Assembly (NCBI GenBank): GCA_964589765.1
Contig: CAZPUM010000013.1
Coordinates: 1-33,672 of the forward strand
DNA: 33,672 nt
Source: UBA525 sp964589765
Lineage (GTDB): Archaea > Nanobdellota > Nanobdellia > Woesearchaeales > UBA525
Reading direction: 5' to 3'
This document shows positions 7,765 through 15,351 of this stretch, one piece after another. The notes below the pieces were generated by a model. That model ran no database searches, was not told the DNA's origin, and was given only the letters and a program-made list of their open reading frames with translations. Both the position numbers and the translations under genes were made by a program. Position 1 is the first letter of the stretch; every line of letters starts with the position of its first letter.

Positions 7765-8643
7765 TTATTCAGTCCTCCTCTTGAAAAATCTGACAATAAA
7801 CCAGATTATTCCTAGGAACAGTGTCCATGGAAGGACATATGCGATTGTGTAAAGCAATCCTGTTGTGCTACTGACAAATGATTTCACAAGGTCGCTGAAC
7901 TTTACAAATCCGATTCTTTCGTAACCTGAAGGTTCTTCTCTTATTGTGACTTGAACAGATGAGTATTCAATCCTCTGGTCCATGTTTGTCATTCTGCCTT
8001 CAAGATACTCAATCCTTCTCTCCTGGTCGAAGATTCTGTCTTCTAAGTTCAGCCTTGCTTCAAGGTCACCTTCCTGTTTATAGAGAGCTTCGTACCTATC
8101 AAGTCGGGCTCTTTCAGTCTCTAGTTCTTGCTCTAGATTCAGGTAAGATCCAGTGATGTCTCTAGTGTTTTCATTGAAATTATCCACATCACCTATCTCC
8201 TGTAGGTCTGCTACTACAGAATCATACTGGTCTGTGGGAACTTTGAGACTGTAACTTCCTGTTCTGCTAGAACCTGACCATTTGCGAACGTTCTGATTCA
8301 GAATAATGCCGTCAGCAGAGCTGATAATTCCCTTTAACCGTTGTTCTGATTCATCGAACTCGCCTCTATCAACTTCAGTTGTCAAACTTGCGCTTTTCTC
8401 GATTTTGCGCTCCTCTTCTTCAGGGGCAAAGTCTTGAGAGCCTCCATAGTAACTCTTGTCGTAGCCACCGCCGTAGGCCATATCCATTTGAGGGGCGTAA
8501 GCCATAGATTCTGATCTTGAGGATATGCCTCCTATCATTGAACCTGCACCGAAAAAATTGCCTACGACCCAAAGAAGGGCGATTAATAACACAAAGGCGA
8601 ACCAGTGCTTCTTGATTTTTTCTAAAAATGTTTCAATACCCAT
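7765..8643 (-). CDS. DUF4349 membrane-anchored coiled-coil protein
   Basis: The 292-residue protein fits the DUF4349 layout. It has an N-terminal membrane span (about 13-31), a Gly/Tyr/Met-rich low-complexity segment, and an extracytoplasmic alpha/beta domain starting KIEKSASLTTEV. A coiled coil follows (about 160-225, LNLEQELETERARLDRYEAL onward), then VQVTIREEPSG and a C-terminal membrane span (about 260-285) before a basic tail, FFKRRTE. The family has no firmly established function and is found in bacterial and archaeal envelopes. The A/T box at 8662-8672 is 24-25 bases before the ATG, so the mRNA is probably leaderless. Its 3' end faces tRNA-Leu. Confidence 0.8.
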   Translation of the reverse strand: MGIETFLEKIKKHWFAFVLLIALLWVVGNFFGAGSMIGGISSRSESMAYAPQMDMAYGGGYDKSYYGGSQDFAPEEEERKIEKSASLTTEVDRGEFDESEQRLKGIISSADGIILNQNVRKWSGSSRTGSYSLKVPTDQYDSVVADLQEIGDVDNFNENTRDITGSYLNLEQELETERARLDRYEALYKQEGDLEARLNLEDRIFDQERRIEYLEGRMTNMDQRIEYSSVQVTIREEPSGYERIGFVKFSDLVKSFVSSTTGLLYTIAYVLPWTLFLGIIWFIVRFFKRRTE

Positions 8644-8661
8644 ACAAGTATAGATTCGAGC

Positions 8662-8672
8662 TATTATAAATA
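8662..8672 (-). promoter_or_regulatory. TATA box for the DUF4349 gene
   Basis: TATTTATAATA on the minus strand, centred about 24 bases before ATG 8643. Confidence 0.6.
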
Positions 8673-8685
8673 GAAACCGAAAGCT

Positions 8686-9105
8686 TCAATTTGACTTGGA
8701 AAGATGCTTCTCTGCTGATGTTATCAGGTTCTTATGATTTCTGAAGGGGAATTTTTTCAGTGCCTCCTTGGCTGTTAGCCAGGAATAGCTTTTGTGCTCC
8801 TTGCTGATTTTAACCTTGTTTGACTTGACTCTGCCCAGGAAGAAAGTCACATTCTTCTTGTACTGTTTTCCTCTTCGCTGGAATACATATCTGATTCTTT
8901 TTCTAAACCCTGGAACAAACTCGACGTTCTTTATGCCTGTTTCTTCATATGTTTCTCGAATAGCTGCGTCTCTGTCTGTTTCTCCTTCCTCGTTCTTCCC
9001 CTTCGGGAAGTCTACAGACTTTTTCTTTTCGAGCACCAGATACCTTCTTTCATCCTCTTCCACAAATAGGATGATGCCCGCAGAGCGTTCACGCACCTCT
9101 TTCAT
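8686..9105 (-). CDS. Nudix hydrolase, Ap4A-hydrolase-like
   Basis: Nudix enzymes cleave nucleoside diphosphates linked to another group. The 139-residue protein has a complete Nudix box, GX5EX7REXXEEXG, in GKNEEGETDRDAAIRETYEETGI (about residues 36-58). The N-terminal RSAGIILF and the FPKGK before the box are typical of diadenosine-tetraphosphate hydrolases, as is the EHKSYSWLTAKEAL segment. That specificity is likely but not proven. The gene ends about 40 bases before the DUF4349 start; each has its own A/T box, so co-transcription is not required. The DHH gene is divergent on the other side. Confidence 0.88.
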   Translation of the reverse strand: MKEVRERSAGIILFVEEDERRYLVLEKKKSVDFPKGKNEEGETDRDAAIRETYEETGIKNVEFVPGFRKRIRYVFQRRGKQYKKNVTFFLGRVKSNKVKISKEHKSYSWLTAKEALKKFPFRNHKNLITSAEKHLSKSN

Positions 9106-9161
9106 ATTTGTAGAGCGTTAGCCGTAATTGATAAAACCTTGGTATGCTTCAAGCCCAGTAG

Positions 9162-9171
9162 AATTAAAAAG
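9162..9171 (+). promoter_or_regulatory. TATA box for the DHH gene
   Basis: AATTAAAAAG, centred about 26 bases before ATG 9192, again consistent with a leaderless mRNA. Confidence 0.5.
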
Positions 9172-9191
9172 AGTCTTGATTTCGCAATCCC

Positions 9192-10256
9192 ATGGTACTT
9201 TCAGAAGAACAGATAAAAACTGCCAGAGAGTTACTTCAATCTTCAGAGAGAACTCTTTTCTTTCACGACGACGACCCGGACGGGGTCTGTTCTTTTGCTC
9301 TACTATACCAGTATACTGGGCAGGGAATGTCGGTGTGTGTGAAAAACAGTCCCTGTTTAGGAGAAGAGTACCTTAGAAAAGTAGAGGAGAACGGTCCAGA
9401 TTTGGTTGTCATACTTGACAAGCCCCAGGTCGAGGAAGAATTCTTTGATTCTCTGGATCTGCCCGTTCTGTGGATTGATCATCATGAGCCTCAGAATGAA
9501 CTCACAAAGCGATATCCTAATGTTACATACTTGAATCCAAGAGTTAACGACGACTTAGATAATAGACCGACAGCCTATTGGTCTTATCTTATTGCAGAGA
9601 AAGGGCTCTGGATTGCTACTATCGGTACTGTTGGTGACTGGTTTTTGCCTCCTTTTCTCAGAGAGCTTAGGCAGGAGTATCCTGACCTGATTGAGAGGAT
9701 GCCAGAAACTGTGGAGCAGTTATATCTTGGTACAAAAATAGGCGAACTCGTCAGAGTCCTGCAATTCAATCTTAAAGGGCCCATATCTGAGGTCAGAAAG
9801 AGTGTGATGACTTTCACAAGAGTTGAAGACCCTTATGAGATTCTGAATCAGAGTACTAGCAGAGGAAAATATCTTTGGCGAAAATACAGGAAGCTTGCTG
9901 CGCCTTATGAGGCGCTTCTTGAGGATGCTGTTCTGAAAGCGGAAGAGACCGAGGAAAAGCTTTTCCTGTATATATATGAAAACGACGAGCAATCTTTTAC
10001 GTCAGAACTCAGCAATGAGCTCCTCATCAGATATCCTGAAAAGGTGTTAATAATCGGCAGGCATCATGATGAGAAAAATAAGTGCTCTGTAAGGAGCAAG
10101 AATGTTTCGCTCCCCGACAAAATCAAAACCTCGATAGAGGGTCTTGAGGGTCATGGAGGGGGTCATGAGCACGCCTGCGGTTTGGTTGTCGCAGACAAAG
10201 ACTGGGAACTCTTTTTGGAAAGGTTCGGGCAATTACTTAAGGATGAGCTTAATTGA
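9192..10256 (+). CDS. DHH/DHHA1 phosphoesterase (archaeal RecJ-like)
   Basis: DHH proteins are Mn-dependent phosphoesterases acting on single-stranded nucleic acids or small nucleotides. Motif I is HDDDPDGVCS (25-34), motif II VILDKP, motif III the signature DHH at 96-98 (WIDHHEP), and a motif IV-like acid pair is in NPRVNDDLDNRP. The C-terminal DHHA1 domain ends with GHGGGHEHACGLVV, the GGGH substrate-binding motif. At 354 residues it lacks extra domains, resembling archaeal RecJ-like or oligoribonuclease-type proteins. Whether it acts in replication (GINS-linked) or RNA turnover cannot be told. Its last 24 bases overlap the convergent adenylate-kinase-like gene. Confidence 0.88.
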   Translation: MVLSEEQIKTARELLQSSERTLFFHDDDPDGVCSFALLYQYTGQGMSVCVKNSPCLGEEYLRKVEENGPDLVVILDKPQVEEEFFDSLDLPVLWIDHHEPQNELTKRYPNVTYLNPRVNDDLDNRPTAYWSYLIAEKGLWIATIGTVGDWFLPPFLRELRQEYPDLIERMPETVEQLYLGTKIGELVRVLQFNLKGPISEVRKSVMTFTRVEDPYEILNQSTSRGKYLWRKYRKLAAPYEALLEDAVLKAEETEEKLFLYIYENDEQSFTSELSNELLIRYPEKVLIIGRHHDEKNKCSVRSKNVSLPDKIKTSIEGLEGHGGGHEHACGLVVADKDWELFLERFGQLLKDELN

Positions 10257-10814
10257 CCTGGTTGCAACTTGGGTGTATGTGTCTGCCTTGTTTTTGCTGG
10301 CATCGATGTTCTCAAGAAGACCTCTTCCTCTGTAGTAATGAACTAATGGTTCTGTTGATTTTCTGTAGTTCGCTCTTCTCTGAGCTACAACTTCTGGGGT
10401 CTCTTCAGAACGTCCTCTGTTCAATGCCCTCTGAAGAAGCTCTTCGTCAGATAATTTTGACACATCGAAATGCATAACTCCAAGCAACTTTAAATCCAAG
10501 GTGTACTCGAATTCAATCTGTGTGGTTTTTCTTATGACTCCGTCTAGAAGAAGGATAAGGTTTGTATCAAGTGTTTGGACATAACTGTTGAAAATGTGCG
10601 CGGTTGTCTCATCAGATGCTAAAGCCCCTCCTGCAAACATAGGTTTGAGTTCTTCAGTTGTTATTGGGTGGGATGGATTCTGTTCAACAAACTGGCGCAT
10701 TAGATTTCCTGTGGAGATGTGTGTAAAGAAGTTCGGGAAATTAAGTGCGAGTTTTTCCAGTGCTGTTGTCTTGCCTGCCATCGGCTCACCAATTGCTAAA
10801 ATGCTCTTTCTCAT
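10233..10814 (-). CDS. Adenylate-kinase-like nucleoside monophosphate kinase
   Basis: This family transfers phosphate between ATP and a nucleoside monophosphate. The P loop is GEPMAGKTT (8-16; usually GxPGxGKGT). HISTGNLMRQ matches the NMP-binding 'hiStGdllR', LLDGVIRKTTQ matches the usual 'LDGFPRtxxQ', and NRGRSEETPEVVAQR...ANYRKSTEPLVHYY matches the C-terminal core. The LID is short and lacks zinc cysteines. The Met and Ala in the P loop and Val-Ile in place of Phe-Pro are unusual, so the nucleotide choice is uncertain. It lies 32 bases after the E1-like gene on the same strand and has only a weak promoter of its own, so the two may form an operon. Confidence 0.82.
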   Translation of the reverse strand: MRKSILAIGEPMAGKTTALEKLALNFPNFFTHISTGNLMRQFVEQNPSHPITTEELKPMFAGGALASDETTAHIFNSYVQTLDTNLILLLDGVIRKTTQIEFEYTLDLKLLGVMHFDVSKLSDEELLQRALNRGRSEETPEVVAQRRANYRKSTEPLVHYYRGRGLLENIDASKNKADTYTQVATRSIKLILK

Positions 10815-10846
10815 TTAGCTCGGAAATCGAGTTTTAGTTAAGAACC

Positions 10847-11500
10847 TTACAGTTTTGTAAGCTTGATTTTTGGCTTCCAGGCATCCAGTTCAATTGAGAA
10901 ACTTGCTTTCTCCCCTAGAAGGACCTTCATAACCTGTGCTACAGCACAGCTTCCTGCCATTGCAGTGACCGGTCCGAAAATCCCTCTTTTTGTCATTTTT
11001 TCAAGCTGGATAGATTCAACAGCTTTTAGTGCAAGTTTTTTCTGGGTTACAAGAATCCTTCCCTGGTCGCCTGAATAACGAACGGTCACAAGAGGAATCT
11101 TTTTTTCAGTTGCGAATTTGAATATTTTTTTGTTTATCTCAATATCGTTTGTAGCGTCGATTATGCAGTCTCCTTTAAGCAGAAAAATGTTATCATCTGT
11201 TAGCTCTTCGTGGAAACTCTTAATGGGTACTGTAGGGTTAATTGCGTTAATTCTTGCCTTTGCTTGTTTGACCTTGAACTTGGTGATATCCTCGTCATAA
11301 AAAAGGGATAGCCTGTGCATATCCTCTTCTTCAACACGACCCATGTCAACTAGCCTGAGGGCAATCCCTTCGCGTCCTAGAAGACTTGCTGCCATGGCTC
11401 CTGCCCCGCCAAGTCCTACAATACTTACCGATTTCTCAAAAAGTTCGCGGTCAGCCTGTTCGCCAATGTTCTTGTATATCACGCGAAGGTCTGTGTTCAT
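10847..11500 (-). CDS. E1/ThiF/MoeB-like adenylating protein
   Basis: ThiF/MoeB-type enzymes adenylate the C terminus of a ubiquitin-like sulfur carrier or similar peptide. The 217-residue protein has the nucleotide loop VGLGGAGAMAASLL (28-41). It then has LVDMGRVEEEDMHRL (the family's D...NLNRQ region, with His-Arg kept) and FKVKQAKARINAINPTV with the ATP-contacting Lys. IIDATNDIEINKKI matches the usual 'DATDN...R'. The zinc CxxC pairs and an obvious catalytic Cys are absent, as in non-thioester members. No carrier gene is nearby. It precedes an adenylate-kinase-like gene. An A/T box at 11523-11530 is 26 bases before the ATG. Confidence 0.85.
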   Translation of the reverse strand: MNTDLRVIYKNIGEQADRELFEKSVSIVGLGGAGAMAASLLGREGIALRLVDMGRVEEEDMHRLSLFYDEDITKFKVKQAKARINAINPTVPIKSFHEELTDDNIFLLKGDCIIDATNDIEINKKIFKFATEKKIPLVTVRYSGDQGRILVTQKKLALKAVESIQLEKMTKRGIFGPVTAMAGSCAVAQVMKVLLGEKASFSIELDAWKPKIKLTKL

Positions 11501-11522
11501 AAGTTAGGGAATATATAAATGA

Positions 11523-11530
11523 TTTAAATA
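11523..11530 (-). promoter_or_regulatory. TATA box for the E1-like/adenylate-kinase-like unit
   Basis: TATTTAAA on the minus strand, centred 26 bases before ATG 11500. A second A/T stretch (11512-11520) lies too close to the start to serve. Confidence 0.5.
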
Positions 11531-11585
11531 TGTTCGTTATTTTTGGCCTATTTTAACCACTTAATAATAGTAACAAAACGAAAGG

Positions 11586-11593
11586 TTTATAAA
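11586..11593 (+). promoter_or_regulatory. TATA box and short leader of the SPOR-SLT gene
   Basis: TTTATAAA, 38 bases before ATG 11628, implies a leader of roughly 12 bases. A Shine-Dalgarno-like GGGGG lies at 11619-11623. This is one of the few genes here with a leader and a ribosome-binding site. Confidence 0.6.
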
Positions 11594-11627
11594 GGAAGAA
11601 ACTGAATTCAACACAGTTGGGGGAACT

Positions 11628-12599
11628 ATGAACGGTCAACAGATTAGAAAGAGTAATGCGAGCGGAGGCAAGAGAGTTTGTGCCATAGGAGCATCTTTGT
11701 TTGCTACTCTTGGAACTCTGGGGTATCTCCTGCACCAGCCTGAAGAACAACCCCTGGTTGAGAATGTCATTGTTGAAAATAGTATTCCTGACGGAGAGTA
11801 CATACCTGCAGGAGCTTTCAGTGTAGCAGAGAATGCAGAGAGAGTTATCAAAAGCCTAGAGGACGCTCTTGAAGAGCTTGGTTGTGAAGGATGTGAGGTC
11901 TATACCGAGGACGTCGTATTTAACGCAAAGAACTTCAGAAGAGTTTTGGTCTCGTATCAGGAAAATGATTTTGATGATATCATGAGATTGGCTAAACGTT
12001 CAGCAGATATTGATTATGTTATCTCAAAGAAGAACGGAGAAGATTCATACACAGCACTTGAGACTGAGATTGCAGAGCAGTTTGAAATGCTTGCAACAAC
12101 CCTTTCAAAAGGATATGATTCTCGATTTGAATCTTACCAAGATATACTTTACGCACAGATTGATTCTCAAACAGGGTTAACTGGGTTTGAAAGAGAAATG
12201 TTCCACGATTTGATGTATGTTGTAACAGAAAGAGAGTCAACATTCAGACCAAGGGCTATTGGTGGTGCGGGTGAGATTGGGCTTACTCAGATTAAACCCT
12301 GGACTGCAAGGGGTGTTGATAGAAACAGAGGAACAGGTCAGAAAACCAACGAACAGTACAGGAATATTCTGATGAACCCTGATTCTAACTATGAGTATGG
12401 CGTTTGGCTAATGAACGACGCAAGGCGATACTGGTCTGACAAACTTGGTAAAGAGTGGACACACCCTGACGTTATCAAAATGATGTTTGCTGACCACAAC
12501 CAAGGACGCTCAGGTGCAAAGACATACTACAAAAAACAATCTGCAAGAAATTATGTTGATGAAAACGTTAAGGCTCTTGCAATGTTATACGAGAATTAA
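11628..12599 (+). CDS. SPOR-like plus lytic-transglycosylase-like (SLT) envelope protein
   Basis: A 323-residue membrane-anchored protein with an N-terminal hydrophobic segment (about 17-35). Residues about 60-133 look like a SPOR domain: a GAFSVAENAERVIKSL start, a two-Cys segment CEGC, FRRVLVSY, then a second helix and DYVISKK. Residues about 185-320 look like a GH23/SLT domain: ERESTFRPRAIGGAGEIGLTQI, with Glu203 as the likely catalytic acid and GEIGLTQI matching 'GxxGLMQI'. In bacteria SPOR binds denuded peptidoglycan and SLT cuts glycan strands; archaea make no murein. The protein may act on another cell's wall, on a different polymer, or as a binding fold. The SLT assignment is strong, the SPOR one tentative. 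The last 4 bases overlap the convergent lipoprotein gene. Confidence 0.8.
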   Translation: MNGQQIRKSNASGGKRVCAIGASLFATLGTLGYLLHQPEEQPLVENVIVENSIPDGEYIPAGAFSVAENAERVIKSLEDALEELGCEGCEVYTEDVVFNAKNFRRVLVSYQENDFDDIMRLAKRSADIDYVISKKNGEDSYTALETEIAEQFEMLATTLSKGYDSRFESYQDILYAQIDSQTGLTGFEREMFHDLMYVVTERESTFRPRAIGGAGEIGLTQIKPWTARGVDRNRGTGQKTNEQYRNILMNPDSNYEYGVWLMNDARRYWSDKLGKEWTHPDVIKMMFADHNQGRSGAKTYYKKQSARNYVDENVKALAMLYEN

Positions 12600-13300
12600 C
12601 AGTTCTTTTTACCGTAATCACCCTCAGGCGTCGGGTCTACTAGTCTGTCTCTTGTAATGTGTTCTCTTTCTGAGTATACAATCTTAGCCCTCAACAGACT
12701 TGCGGTGTCATCTGGTAGTTGCGCATCAGTTATCTTTGAGCATCCTATATCTTCACAGAACCCTATGTAGATGAATCTATTTACTAACTCATCTCCTTCT
12801 GGAAGAATGTTTGCTATATCGGTAAATTCACCTTCGGGTTCGGTCTGCGCCTGAATAACAATCTCTCTTGCGGGGTTCTCTAATTCAATATGAAGTTCAA
12901 CAGCTTTGTACTCGCCCCTACAGGCAGGTCTGGCATTAAATGTGTTGATGATACTTGTGTTCATATCCTCATTTACATCAAACAATTGAGCATTACTTAT
13001 AAGGACAAAACCGCAATCTTCTTTGTCATTAACAACGCTTCCGTTTGTACACACATATTTGTAAACTATTACCTCTTCAACAACATCCTTGAATTCAGGT
13101 GCACAAATATCTTTGTACTGTTCGCAAATTCCTTCAACATTACAATCTCCTGATTTTTCCTCGAAATCACAGACAGAGTTCCCATCTTTATCGAGGCAAC
13201 AGGTCTGGCCATTGGCGATGTAGTCTCCTGAACAGGTTGGTCCCTGTGGAACACAGGCTGTCAAGAAGGCTAAAAACAGAATCGCTATGGCCCATTTCAT
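12596..13300 (-). CDS. Cysteine-rich lipoprotein, unknown function
   Basis: The 234-residue product starts with a signal peptide, MKWAIAILFLAFLTAC, whose Cys16 sits in a good lipobox (LTAC). An exported Cys-rich segment follows, including CCLDKDGNSVCDFEE, a calcium-loop-like spacing, and further paired cysteines to about residue 97. A beta-rich domain (about 110-210) contains FIYIGFCEDIGCS and ends in a terminal Cys. Many cysteines suggest disulfides outside the membrane. I do not recognise the family. The A/T box at 13323-13330 is 26-27 bases before the ATG. It is convergent with the SPOR-SLT gene and overlaps it by 4 bases. Confidence 0.82.
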   Translation of the reverse strand: MKWAIAILFLAFLTACVPQGPTCSGDYIANGQTCCLDKDGNSVCDFEEKSGDCNVEGICEQYKDICAPEFKDVVEEVIVYKYVCTNGSVVNDKEDCGFVLISNAQLFDVNEDMNTSIINTFNARPACRGEYKAVELHIELENPAREIVIQAQTEPEGEFTDIANILPEGDELVNRFIYIGFCEDIGCSKITDAQLPDDTASLLRAKIVYSEREHITRDRLVDPTPEGDYGKKNC

Positions 13301-13322
13301 ACTGTGTATGGAAAACTAAGGG

Positions 13323-13330
13323 TATAAAAG
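13323..13330 (-). promoter_or_regulatory. TATA box for the Cys-rich lipoprotein
   Basis: CTTTTATA on the minus strand, centred 26-27 bases before ATG 13300. The nucS promoter (CATATATAC) begins 15 bases away, facing the other direction. Confidence 0.6.
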
Positions 13331-13344
13331 GGTATCTGAGAACT

Positions 13345-13353
13345 CATATATAC
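13345..13353 (+). promoter_or_regulatory. TATA box for nucS
   Basis: CATATATAC, centred 25 bases before ATG 13374, predicting a leaderless mRNA. Confidence 0.6.
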
Positions 13354-13373
13354 GGAACAGTTATTGCTTTTCC

Positions 13374-14111
13374 ATGGAATTTGTGCAGTTTGAAGATTTG
13401 GTTGTAAGAGCTCTTTCTTCAAACAAGTGTGTTTCCGCTTTCATTCAGTGTGAGATAGTTTACAGTGGTAGGGCAGAGACGTATCTTGGAAGAGGCGACA
13501 GGTTGTTAATTATCAAGGCAGACCAGAGCATAATCATTCACCAGCCCGAAGGAAGTATGCCTGTCAATTATATGAAAGCAGGAACTGAGGTTAAGATATC
13601 TAAAGACAAACATCACTTGTCCATTCAGCTTTTCAACCACAAGGAAAAGGCCTGGCTGGACATAACCATTCACAGGGTGTATGACGCCCAGGCTCATAAG
13701 ATGGATGATGGTCAGAAAATCGATCTTGCGGGAAACGAGAAAGACATGTCTGACCACATAAGAGACAACCCTAACTTGTTAGGCGATGATTTCCAACCTA
13801 TTTCAAGGGAACAACAAACAGATGTGGGATTCATAGATGTGTTTGGTCATGATAAGGAAGGCTCCTTGATAGTTGTTGAATGTAAACGAATAACTGCGAG
13901 CCTACAAGCTGTAGACCAACTTAGGCGATATGTAGAAAGAGTTAAGGAGATTAAAGGCACCGATAACGTCAAAGGAATAATTGCGGCTCCTGCAATAACC
14001 CCCAATGCTAAACATATGTTAAAGTCCTGGGGTTACAAGTTCTGTTCTGTGGAGCCGCCTAAGAGACTGGAGCGTTGGCTTAAGGACCAGAAGAGTCTCG
14101 GGGATTTCTGA
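13374..14111 (+). CDS. nucS: Mismatch-specific endonuclease NucS/EndoMS
   Basis: NucS cuts both strands at mismatched bases and replaces MutS/MutL in many archaea; it is tethered to the PCNA clamp. The 245-residue length is typical. The N-terminal dimer/DNA-binding domain has the conserved YSGRAETYLGRGDRLLIIK and IHQPEGSMPVNYM. The C-terminal RecB-like nuclease has Asp155 (GFIDVFG) and Glu169-x-Lys171 (VECKR). Their 14- and 2-residue spacing equals that of the P. abyssi catalytic residues (D160, E174, K176). The C-terminal tail (KDQKSLGDF) resembles a short PCNA-binding end. The last 32 bases overlap the convergent membrane-protein gene. Confidence 0.95.
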   Translation: MEFVQFEDLVVRALSSNKCVSAFIQCEIVYSGRAETYLGRGDRLLIIKADQSIIIHQPEGSMPVNYMKAGTEVKISKDKHHLSIQLFNHKEKAWLDITIHRVYDAQAHKMDDGQKIDLAGNEKDMSDHIRDNPNLLGDDFQPISREQQTDVGFIDVFGHDKEGSLIVVECKRITASLQAVDQLRRYVERVKEIKGTDNVKGIIAAPAITPNAKHMLKSWGYKFCSVEPPKRLERWLKDQKSLGDF

Positions 14112-14445
14112 ATAGCCAGCGGTGCTGGTAAAGTAAAAACGCCATAAGAAAATAGAACGCTACCAAAAGCAGGACTAAGAAACCGCTTAGTATTGTTTTT
14201 TCCCATGCGTAAAAAGAGGCCATGTGGATCATTGTCAGTAGTATACCCAGAAGTAAAACCCAATCAAATGGGTTGCTTCCTCTTTTTCTCCAGTCAATGT
14301 TTCTCAGAACAAGGATAGCAATCAGTCCAAACGCAATAATCAGTGTTGTTAGAATTCTCTGGGGAATGCTGGCTGGAAGTAAAAATGCTATGGACACAAT
14401 TCCTATTCCAACAAGCAACAACTCTTCGAGTCTCTCCCTATCCAT
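14080..14445 (-). CDS. Small four-helix membrane protein, unknown
   Basis: From ATG 14445 the product is 121 residues, starting MDRERLEELLLVG. It has four predicted membrane spans (about 7-22, 26-42, 54-72 and 77-100), with a basic loop NIDWRKRGSNP between the second and third. An upstream in-frame start would add 31 residues, but it overlaps the divergent protease promoter, while an A/T box (about 14466-14475) stands 25 bases before 14445. I do not recognise the family. Its 3' end overlaps nucS by 32 bases. Confidence 0.7.
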   Translation of the reverse strand: MDRERLEELLLVGIGIVSIAFLLPASIPQRILTTLIIAFGLIAILVLRNIDWRKRGSNPFDWVLLLGILLTMIHMASFYAWEKTILSGFLVLLLVAFYFLMAFLLYQHRWLFRNPRDSSGP

Positions 14446-14489
14446 GTCTTTGTGAAAACTGTTTGTAATTAATACTTGTCGCACCAACC

Positions 14490-14496
14490 TTATAAA
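14490..14496 (+). promoter_or_regulatory. TATA box for the M50 protease
   Basis: TTATAAA, centred 25 bases before ATG 14518. It decides the start: an upstream in-frame ATG at 14476 would lie before the promoter. Confidence 0.65.
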
Positions 14497-14517
14497 GGAC
14501 TGATTCATCACACAATC

Positions 14518-15144
14518 ATGAGGTACGCAAACGCTCAAATAAGATTCTCTGAAAGAGAGAAAAGGGACTTGGTTAAGGCCTGGTTTTGGACGAGCGTAGC
14601 TTTTGCTGTTTATTTCATAAGAGCGGGATTTGTAAATGCGAGCGGATTGACTCTGTCTAGGTTTCTAGTTATTCTGGGGATAGCTGCTACCACTGCAGGT
14701 GTTGGGTTTATTGTTCATGAACTTGCCCATAAATTGGCCGCTCACAAGTACATGGTTTTTGGTGAATTCAGGGCTAATAACGGCATGCTTTTTATGAGCG
14801 TATTATTGGCTATAATGGGTCTTTTGATAGCTGCTCCTGGTGCGGTTCATATAATGGGCAGGGTAAACAGAAAGGTTAACGGGATTATCTCTGCTTCAGG
14901 TCCTGCCAGTAACCTGGTTTTGGCTTTGATTTTCATGCCGTTCGCGTTTATGGGTGGAATTATTGGAATGATTGGCATGTTGGGAGCTTTCATCAACGCC
15001 ATACTTGGCGCGTTTAACCTGATTCCTTTCGGTTTTTTTGATGGTGCGAAAATTATGGGTTGGAACAAACCTGTGTATTTCACGCTTGTAATCGTCGCGG
15101 TCATACTTGTTGTTTTGTCTTATGGTTTGATGGGTGCTATTTAA
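14518..15144 (+). CDS. Membrane zinc protease, M50/site-2-protease-like
   Basis: The 208-residue integral membrane protein would cleave other membrane proteins within the bilayer. HELAH (67-71) in a membrane helix is the zinc/catalytic HExxH motif, and NLIPFGFFDG (167-176) matches the second zinc motif (NPxPxxxxDG type). About five to six hydrophobic spans are visible. The start at 14518 fits a TATA box 25 bases upstream. Targets are unknown; the family often processes anti-sigma-like factors or leftover signal peptides. Promoter is divergent from the small membrane protein gene. Confidence 0.9.
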   Translation: MRYANAQIRFSEREKRDLVKAWFWTSVAFAVYFIRAGFVNASGLTLSRFLVILGIAATTAGVGFIVHELAHKLAAHKYMVFGEFRANNGMLFMSVLLAIMGLLIAAPGAVHIMGRVNRKVNGIISASGPASNLVLALIFMPFAFMGGIIGMIGMLGAFINAILGAFNLIPFGFFDGAKIMGWNKPVYFTLVIVAVILVVLSYGLMGAI

Positions 15145-15150
15145 TCTATA

Positions 15151-15219
15151 TATTTGTCATCTTGATACGACAAATAAATACTGAAAACAATTATTTTAGG
15201 CTGTTTTGTGGTCCACAAA
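15151..15219. repeat. Two inverted repeats upstream of the 1164-residue protein
   Basis: TATTTGTC (15151-15158) and GACAAATA (15169-15176) form an 8-bp inverted repeat with a 10-base gap. TTTGTGG-T-CCACAAA (15205-15219) is a perfect 15-bp palindrome. The rest of this 200-base gap is A/T rich, with a further TTTGTC near 15266 and an A/T box at about 15295-15305. They may be operators; the first could also be a transcript-end hairpin of the protease gene. Confidence 0.45.
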
Positions 15220-15351
15220 TTTAGTTAAAGAGTATATTTTGTAATGGGTGGTTTGTAAAATATAGTTTGTCAAATATATCATATTAGGTCAAAAGGATTA
15301 AAAGTAAAGAGACTTCGAGTCAGGTATCACGATTGTGGGGTAAGTAAGTTG

